Origin: DATLBY01 sp035526665
Lineage (GTDB): Bacteria; Acidobacteriota; Terriglobia; Bryobacterales; Bryobacteraceae
NCBI GenBank assembly: GCA_035526665.1
Contig: DATLBY010000199.1
Coordinates: 1-18,808, forward strand
Direction: 5' to 3'
Length of the DNA stretch: 18,808 nt
The translations under genes were made by a program, and so were the position numbers. Below, piece by piece: positions 13,769 to 18,808 of the stretch. How positions within the stretch are numbered: position 1 is the stretch's first letter; every line of letters starts with the position of its first letter. Below the pieces are notes generated by a model. The model had not been told where the DNA came from. It worked only from the letters and a program-made list of their open reading frames with translations, and ran no database searches.

Positions 13769-16342
13769 TTGAGAACCAGCAGCTTTCTATTTCTCGCCTC
13801 CCTGCCACTCGCTGTCCCAGCATTTGCCGCCGACCGCCAGGTATCCTTCAGCAAGGAAATTCAGCCGATCTTTGAAAAAAATTGCTGGCAATGCCACGGC
13901 ACAAGCGTCCAGCTTTCCAGCCTGTCGCTCATCGACAAAGCAGGCGCTCTGAAGGGCGGGGAACACGGCTCCGATCTGGTGCCCGGCAGTCCGGAAAAAA
14001 GCCGTCTCTACCGCATGGTATCCGGCCAGGAAAAGCCGGCCATGCCGATGGGGGGAAAGCTGACGGCTGGCGAAATCGAATCCATACGCCTCTGGATTGA
14101 GCAGGGTGCGGTGTGGGACGGGGCCATGCCGGCGGCGCCTGTGGCCGCTCTATCCATCAAGGATCCGCCGCTGCCGCCCGAGGCTCGCAACTACTGGGCA
14201 TTTCGTAAGCCAGTCCGCTTGCCCGTGCCGGCCGGCAGGAACCCAATCGACGCGTTTCTGGAGCGGTCGATGCAAAGCAAAGGCATTCAGCCGGCGCCAG
14301 CCGCCAGCCGCCGTGCACTCGTCCGTCGTGCCTATCTGGATCTTCTCGGCCTCCCGCCTACACCCGCTGAAATCGCTGAGTTTCTAAACGATAAGTCGCC
14401 CAACGCCTGGCCCCGCCTGCTTGATCGCCTGCTCGCCTCGCCGCATTACGGCGAGCGCTGGGGGCGCCACTGGCTCGACATCGCCCGCTATGCCGATTCC
14501 AACGGCTTTGAGCATGATTTCGACAGGCCCAATGCTTGGCGCTACCGCGATTACGTAATTCGCGCCTTGAATAACGACATTCGTTATGACGATTTTCTGC
14601 GTCAGCAGATCGCCGGCGACGAACTCGATACCGTCACGCAGGACTCGCTGATCGCCACCGGCTTCCTACGCAACTACGCCAAGGTCGGTTTCCGGGAAAA
14701 GGATAATCCCGAGAATCGCTACGATTACCTCGACGACATGATCGCTACCATCGGCCGCGGTGTTCTTGGCCTCACGGTGCAGTGCGCCCGCTGTCACGAT
14801 CACAAATTCGATCCCATCCGTCAGACCGACTACTACCGGTTGCAGGCATCCCTATTCGGGTACGTGGAGGTGGACCATCCGCTCACTTCGAAACAGGAGG
14901 CCGAAGCCTACTCTAGGAAAGTGACTGAGGTCGACGCTCGCATCTCCGCCTTACGCCAAAAGCTTCGGAGCGTGGAACAGTCCTATCGCGACCAGTTGCT
15001 CCCAGCCAAATACAAGAAGTTTCCCCAGAACGTCCAGGCCGCGATCGACGTTCCGGAGGCGCAGCGCACGCCCGGACAAACGCTGCTGGCCAACCAGGTC
15101 CTCCGCGCAGTTTCCGTGTCCAGCGGCGAGATCGATCGCATCATGAAGCCGGAAGACCTCACGGAGAAACAGCGGATCACTGCACAGATCGCTCAATTGG
15201 AGAAGGAGCGGCCGACGCCCATCCCCCTGGCCGCGGGCATCACTGATGGAGATTATCGCTTCACTCCCGACGGTCCTGGCGACGAGCCAGCTCCGGGCAA
15301 AGGCATCAAACGTGAAGCTATCGAGGGCAGCTTCCTGCACCAGGGCCCCGGCCGCTATCAGGCGCCGCCGTCGTATTTTCTCATTCGAGGGGACGTCAAC
15401 AGCCGTGGCCCGCGGATGCAGCCCGGATTCCTGAAGGTTGTTACGCCCGACAACGCACCCAGCGAGATGCCCTTACCTTCCGGGCACACTTCGGGCCGGC
15501 GCCGCGCCTTGGCCGAGTGGCTCGTCTCCCCGGATAACCCGCTTACCGCGCGCGTCATCGTCAACCGCATCTGGCACCACCACTTCGGCCGCGGCATTGT
15601 TCCTACCCTGGACAATTTCGGCAAAATGGGTGAGCTTCCCAGTCATCCCGAACTGTTGGACTGGCTCGCTGTGGAGTTTATGGATCGCGGCTGGAGCCTG
15701 AAGCAGACGCACCGTCTCATCATGAACTCGCAGGCGTACCAGCGTTCCTCTGAGTTTGAGCACGAGGCGAATCTCGTCCAGGATCCCGATGATAAACTTC
15801 TGTGGCGTTACCCCATGAAACGCTTGGAGGCCGAGATTATCCGCGACTCCATCCTCGCTGCCAGCGGCGGTCTCAACCCGGAGCTCTTCGGCCGTCCCGT
15901 TTTTCCCGTGCTCCAGCCCGAGGTGCTGGAGTCAATGAAGTACGGCGTATGGAAGCAAAAGACCGACGGTCCGGAGGTATGGCGGCGCAGTATCTACGTC
16001 TACCGCAAGCGCGGCCTGCCGCTTCCCATATTCGAAATCTTCGATCTGCCTGACCAGAACATCTCCTGTGGAGCCCGCAATGTCTCGACGGTACCCACCC
16101 AGGCGCTGGCACTGATGAACGATCAGTTCGTGCTGCGTCAGGCTGAGCTTTTCGCCGGCCGTCTCCAGGAGGTCGCGTCCACCGATCCTCAAAAGCAGAT
16201 CGATCTCGCCTACGAAATCGCGCTGGCGCGACCGCCCGATGCCACGGAACGGCGGTTTGCCACCGAGTTCTTAAAGGAACATAAGCTGGTGGACCTGGCG
16301 CATGTCATGTTCAATTTGAATGAGTTCCTCTATCAGAGGTGA
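13769..16342 (+). CDS. PSD1 family protein: cytochrome-c-like motif, DUF1549 and DUF1553 domains
   Basis: A secreted 857-residue protein of unknown biochemical function, common in Planctomycetes and Solibacter-like Acidobacteria. The TTG at 13769 is chosen because GGAG (13755-13758) stands at the right distance and the result is a clean signal peptide, MRTSSFLFLASLPLAVPAFA, cleaved after residue 20. The longer frame to ATG 13682 would hide it. Domains in order: a planctomycete-type cytochrome c domain with the haem motif CWQCH (39-43); DUF1549 at about 155-370 with WGRHWLDIARYADSNGFE and a second motif CARCH (339-343); a charged, probably coiled-coil insert at 375-480; and DUF1553 at about 575-835 ending with VPTQALALMND and NEFLYQR. 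It pairs with the DUF1501 gene, whose ribosome-binding site overlaps its stop codon. Confidence 0.92.
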   Translation: MRTSSFLFLASLPLAVPAFAADRQVSFSKEIQPIFEKNCWQCHGTSVQLSSLSLIDKAGALKGGEHGSDLVPGSPEKSRLYRMVSGQEKPAMPMGGKLTAGEIESIRLWIEQGAVWDGAMPAAPVAALSIKDPPLPPEARNYWAFRKPVRLPVPAGRNPIDAFLERSMQSKGIQPAPAASRRALVRRAYLDLLGLPPTPAEIAEFLNDKSPNAWPRLLDRLLASPHYGERWGRHWLDIARYADSNGFEHDFDRPNAWRYRDYVIRALNNDIRYDDFLRQQIAGDELDTVTQDSLIATGFLRNYAKVGFREKDNPENRYDYLDDMIATIGRGVLGLTVQCARCHDHKFDPIRQTDYYRLQASLFGYVEVDHPLTSKQEAEAYSRKVTEVDARISALRQKLRSVEQSYRDQLLPAKYKKFPQNVQAAIDVPEAQRTPGQTLLANQVLRAVSVSSGEIDRIMKPEDLTEKQRITAQIAQLEKERPTPIPLAAGITDGDYRFTPDGPGDEPAPGKGIKREAIEGSFLHQGPGRYQAPPSYFLIRGDVNSRGPRMQPGFLKVVTPDNAPSEMPLPSGHTSGRRRALAEWLVSPDNPLTARVIVNRIWHHHFGRGIVPTLDNFGKMGELPSHPELLDWLAVEFMDRGWSLKQTHRLIMNSQAYQRSSEFEHEANLVQDPDDKLLWRYPMKRLEAEIIRDSILAASGGLNPELFGRPVFPVLQPEVLESMKYGVWKQKTDGPEVWRRSIYVYRKRGLPLPIFEIFDLPDQNISCGARNVSTVPTQALALMNDQFVLRQAELFAGRLQEVASTDPQKQIDLAYEIALARPPDATERRFATEFLKEHKLVDLAHVMFNLNEFLYQR

Positions 16343-16347
16343 AACGG

Positions 16348-17790
16348 ATGAAGGAATTTCAGTCAAGACGCCAGTTTCTGTTTGAGAGCTGTGGCGGCAT
16401 CAGCGGGCTGGGACTTGCCGCTTTGCTCCAGCAGGAAGGCCTGCTCGCAGCGCCTTCGGATGGCTGTTCCGCGGGCGCCGCCGCGACGTCAGCCCTCCGT
16501 CCGCCCCACTTCGCTCCTCGCGCCAAAGCCGTGATCTCGCTGTTCATGAGCGGCGGTGTCAGCCACGTCGACACCTTCGATCCAAAACCTGCGCTACAGA
16601 AATACGCCGGGCAGCCGCTCACAGGCAAGGGCGACATTGTGGTACGGCAGGGCAATCCGGGCCCGTTGATGCCCACTCCGTTTACCTTCCACAAATATGG
16701 ACAGTGCGGGATGGAGGTCTCCGAGATCTTTCCCAAAATCGCTTCGCACGTGGACGATATCGCGCTGCTTCGCTCGGTTTACGGCAAATCCAATGATCAT
16801 GTGCAGGCGCACTACGAACTCGCCACCGGAATGATCCGGATGGGTTTCCCCAGTGTCGGCTCCTGGGTGACCTACGGGCTCGGCTCGCAGAACCAGAACC
16901 TCCCGGGCTTCGTCGTCATCTACGATGCGCACGGCGGCCCCTTCGGGGGGCCCGCCAACTGGAGCGCGGGCTTCATGCCGGCCACCTACCAGGGCACGGT
17001 CTTCAAATCGTCGGGTACTCCAATTATCGATCTCAAACCCCCGGCCGGTACCGCGCCGGAGCAGCAGCGCGCCCGTCTCGATCTGCTGATGAAGCTGAAC
17101 GAACTGGATGCCGCAAAGTTCCCGGGGAATAGCGAGCTGGCGGCCCGCATCTCTTCCTACGAGCTTGCCTACCGGATGCAAAGCTGCGCCCCGGAGGCGG
17201 TTGACGTGGGCGGCGAGTCCGCAGCGGTCAAGCAGTTGTACGGGCTGGATAATCCTGTCACGGAAGCCTTCGGCCGTCAGTGTTTGATGGCTCGCCGTCT
17301 GGTGGAGCGCGGCGTCCGTTTCGTACAGCTGTATCACGGCGGACTCGGGATTCAGAACGTCGATACCTGGGACGCGCACGAGAATGTAAAGGACAACCAC
17401 AGCCGCCACGCCTCCGAAGTCGACGGTCCCATCGCAGGGCTCCTCACGGATCTCAAGAGCAGCGGCTTACTCGACTCGACGCTCGTGGTCTGGCATGGCG
17501 AATTTGGCCGCATGCCTATCTCGCAGCGTGGAGTGGGGCGCGATCACAATCCCGGAACGATGAGCATGTGGATGGCGGGAGCGCGTATTCGAGGCGGGCA
17601 GATCATAGGATCCAGTGACGAGTTTGGCTACAAGGCGGAGGAGCAGCCTATCGGCATCCACGATTTACACGCCACCATACTCCACTTGCTGGGCATGGAC
17701 CACACCCGGCTCACCTATCGCTTCAACGGCCGCGACATGCGCCTCACGGATGTGTACGGCGACCCCATTCCTCAAATCATCAAATCGTAG
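16348..17790 (+). CDS. DUF1501 family protein with Tat signal
   Basis: A 480-residue exported protein of the DUF1501 family, which is distantly related to the sulfatase/alkaline phosphatase fold and is almost always found beside PSD1-type proteins. The ATG at 16348 is chosen over the GTG at 16339 because GAGGTG (16336-16341) precedes it at the usual distance and overlaps the PSD1 stop codon. It begins with a twin-arginine signal, QSRRQFLFESCGGISG. Family landmarks are SGGVSHVDTFDPKPALQKY at about residues 68-86, GEFGRMPISQ, GVGRDHNPGTMSMWMAGA, and the C-terminal DLHATILHLLGMDH and GRDMRLTDVYGDP. It presumably works with the PSD1 protein in the periplasm or at the cell surface. The reaction is unknown. 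Confidence 0.92.
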   Translation: MKEFQSRRQFLFESCGGISGLGLAALLQQEGLLAAPSDGCSAGAAATSALRPPHFAPRAKAVISLFMSGGVSHVDTFDPKPALQKYAGQPLTGKGDIVVRQGNPGPLMPTPFTFHKYGQCGMEVSEIFPKIASHVDDIALLRSVYGKSNDHVQAHYELATGMIRMGFPSVGSWVTYGLGSQNQNLPGFVVIYDAHGGPFGGPANWSAGFMPATYQGTVFKSSGTPIIDLKPPAGTAPEQQRARLDLLMKLNELDAAKFPGNSELAARISSYELAYRMQSCAPEAVDVGGESAAVKQLYGLDNPVTEAFGRQCLMARRLVERGVRFVQLYHGGLGIQNVDTWDAHENVKDNHSRHASEVDGPIAGLLTDLKSSGLLDSTLVVWHGEFGRMPISQRGVGRDHNPGTMSMWMAGARIRGGQIIGSSDEFGYKAEEQPIGIHDLHATILHLLGMDHTRLTYRFNGRDMRLTDVYGDPIPQIIKS

Positions 17791-17821
17791 GGGGGCGGTG
17801 AAGAGAGAGTATGATCAAGGC

Positions 17822-18049
17822 GTGAATTTGACGATTGACCTGGATCGGGAAGAAGATGGTCGCTGGATCGCGGAAGTATTGGAGCTTTCCGGCGTAATCT
17901 CATATCGCCAGACTCGGGACGAGGCGATTAGCAGCGCTGAGCGGTTGGCTATTGAGGTGATTACTGACCGCATCGTGCACGGTGAGCTTCCGTCTTCCGC
18001 CCTCGGCATTTCCTTCACTATCCCGGATGAGCAACTGGCCCGCCAGTAA
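17822..18049 (+). CDS. HicB-like antitoxin (type II toxin-antitoxin)
   Basis: A 75-residue protein resembling the HicB/UPF0150 fold: an N-terminal beta strand, then DREEDGRWIAEVLELSG, an acidic EDGRWIAEV signature, and the helix TRDEAISSAERLAIEVI. It would neutralise a HicA RNase by direct binding. No separate DNA-binding domain follows, as in short antitoxins of this group. The start is uncertain. GTG at 17822 gives the usual N-terminus (NLTIDLDRE); GTG at 17798 is in frame but has the G-run only two bases upstream; the longer frame from 17615 lies within the DUF1501 gene and is not credible. A four-codon frame (ATG 17811) ends in a TGA that overlaps the GTG. The gene overlaps the hicA-like start by 23 bases. 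Its toxin partner is broken, so it may be an orphan. Confidence 0.72.
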   Translation: MNLTIDLDREEDGRWIAEVLELSGVISYRQTRDEAISSAERLAIEVITDRIVHGELPSSALGISFTIPDEQLARQ

Positions 18050-18167
18050 ATCCAGACGCGTCTTGGCAGCATTGGAGCGGATCAGCTGGCGATTGAAACG
18101 CCAGCGGGGCTCTCACCGGGTGCTCACATGTCTCGGCTGGCCGGAGTACGAGTTTACGTTCCACGAA
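18027..18167 (+). pseudogene. HicA-like toxin gene, 3' part lost
   Basis: The first 47 codons read as a HicA/YcfA-type mRNA interferase: NWPASKSRRVLAALERISW, then the motif KRQRGSHRVL with the candidate catalytic His30, then GWPEYEFTFHE. From memory of this subfamily, about 20 more residues (a segment like EIGPRMLARIAK..TGLTPEDL) should follow. Instead the frame runs straight into DUF190 sequence at 18168. The ATG at 18027 lies inside the hicB-like gene, the standard coupled arrangement. The missing C-terminal helix and strand belong to the fold, so toxicity is doubtful. It remains possible that a fusion protein is made, since the frame is open from 18027 to 18641. Confidence 0.6.
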
Positions 18168-18679
18168 TTCTTGCGGCACAAACAGGTAGCCGGTGGGACG
18201 GTCTCGCAGTCCAAGATGGGATTCGGCGCCCATCACACTGTCCACTCCATGGATGCGCCCGACGCTGGCGAGCTGGCCCCGCTTCGTATCGAATTCATCG
18301 ATTCAGCGGAGCACGTCGAGGAGCTGCTTCCATCTCTTTACGACATTGTGACCGATGGCTTGATCGAGGTGCAAGACACCACCATCGTCAAATCCGTCAG
18401 AAAGGGAGGCGCACCGGAGCCCCGCCGGCCTCACCACAAAGTGAAGGGACCCGCTAAATTGATGCGCGTATTCCTGGGTGAGGCCGACACATGGCGCGAA
18501 GAGCCCCTCTACGAAGCCATCGTGAAACGTCTGCGCATGCTGGACATCGCCGGAGCTACGTGTACAGCGGCATTCTCGGGTATGGCGCCAAGGGACACCA
18601 GCACAAGGAGAGCACTCATTGGGATACGGGTCTCATCGTGACGTCGGAAGTTCGCGTGATCCGCCTGCAAACTGGTTAG
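18168..18679 (+). pseudogene. Two-domain DUF190 protein, N-terminus missing, frameshifted
   Basis: Remnant of a protein with two DUF190 domains, a small ferredoxin-like fold of unknown function that in some genomes lies beside the fluoride channel gene crcB. The first domain lacks about its first 30 residues and then runs normally: FLRHKQVAGGTV, MGFGAHHTVHS, LRIEFIDSAEHVEELLPSLY and VTDGLIEVQDTTIVKS. After a proline/lysine linker the second domain starts with KLMRVFLGEADTW and PLYEAIVKRLRMLDIAGAT. At 18560/18561 one base appears lost: the frame then gives non-family residues, whereas the next frame gives VYSGILGYGAKGHQHKESTHW. This joins directly to DTGLIVTSEVRVIRL, so some 20-25 residues of the expected middle are also gone. 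The shifted frame ends at TAG 18677-18679; the unshifted one at 18641. Confidence 0.68.
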
Positions 18680-18722
18680 CCGGGCGATTTTGCCCATCTC
18701 TGCATGTTCTAATAAAACACAA

Positions 18723-18808
18723 ATGGTGAAAAGAATTATAAAGCGCCTGCCCCCGGCAATTGCTGCCGCCTCTCTTATCTGCTGCATGGCCGTTGCGGGC
18801 TGGTCCCA
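18723..18808 (+). CDS. Start of an exported protein gene, cut by window edge
   Basis: The last 86 bases open with ATG (18723) or GTG (18726) and encode a basic start followed by a hydrophobic run: KRIIKRLPPAIAAASLICC and then MAVAGWS. This looks like a signal peptide, possibly with further processing near the cysteines. The frame is open to the edge. The 43 bases before it, after the DUF190 remnant, hold an AT-rich stretch (TAATAA at 18710-18715) that could be a -10 element. No ribosome-binding site is visible, so the gene is tentative and cannot be assigned to a family. Confidence 0.4.
   Translation, partial: MVKRIIKRLPPAIAAASLICCMAVAGWS

Noticed and set aside
16594..17409. A 271-codon minus-strand frame opposite the DUF1501 gene
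   Set aside because: There are no motifs, and the plus-strand DUF1501 family match is unambiguous.
17615..17821. Upstream extension of the HicB-like frame into the DUF1501 gene
   Set aside because: The extension is Ser/Thr/Ala-rich out-of-frame translation of DUF1501 coding sequence and does not resemble HicB.
18682..18695. GGGC-GATTTT-GCCC hairpin after the DUF190 remnant as a terminator
   Set aside because: The stem is only four base pairs and no thymine run follows it.

Overview
This is a GC-rich window from what looks like an Acidobacteriota chromosome of the Solibacter/Bryobacter kind. The evidence is a huge carboxypeptidase-regulatory-domain TonB-type receptor, a DUF1549/DUF1553 plus DUF1501 gene pair, a Tat-type Gfo/Idh/MocA oxidoreductase and a two-domain DUF190 protein, in a compact mixed-strand layout. 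That placement is inference; there is no rRNA or marker gene here. No tRNA, CRISPR array, transposase or integrase was seen. No gap between genes exceeds 300 bases; the largest, about 190 bases at 10266-10457, holds a divergent promoter region.

Left part (1-4254, minus strand): a three-gene fatty-acid beta-oxidation operon. Read in its own direction it encodes a FadN-like fused 3-hydroxyacyl-CoA dehydrogenase/enoyl-CoA hydratase, a thiolase, and an acyl-CoA dehydrogenase that runs off the window edge. This is the gene order of the Bacillus fadNAE operon. Two of the ribosome-binding sites are embedded in the preceding stop codons, so expression is probably coupled.

Middle part (4284-6950): a polytopic membrane protein of the YbhN/UPF0104 (lysylphosphatidylglycerol synthase transmembrane-domain) family lies on the plus strand and converges without a single spacer base on a minus-strand TPR protein. 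Next comes a 123-residue unrecognised protein. Its leader holds three inverted repeats, the last of which covers the Shine-Dalgarno sequence.

Carbohydrate/surface part (6961-17790): minus-strand genes for a Tat-type Gfo/Idh/MocA oxidoreductase and a secreted acetyl-xylan-esterase-like alpha/beta hydrolase diverge from plus-strand genes for a TonB-type outer-membrane receptor, a secreted PSD1 (DUF1549/DUF1553) haem-motif protein and a Tat-type DUF1501 protein. Together they look like an export and uptake cluster for a complex organic substrate. The substrate cannot be read from the sequence.

Right end (17798-18808): a HicB-like antitoxin gene overlaps the start of a HicA-like toxin gene. The toxin gene breaks off after about 47 codons and continues in frame, exactly at a GAATTC palindrome, into a DUF190 protein that lacks its own N-terminus. 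The second DUF190 domain has a one-base frameshift and an apparent internal loss of some 20-25 codons. This wreckage is the most unusual structure in the window. A new gene with a signal-peptide-like start begins at the extreme right edge.
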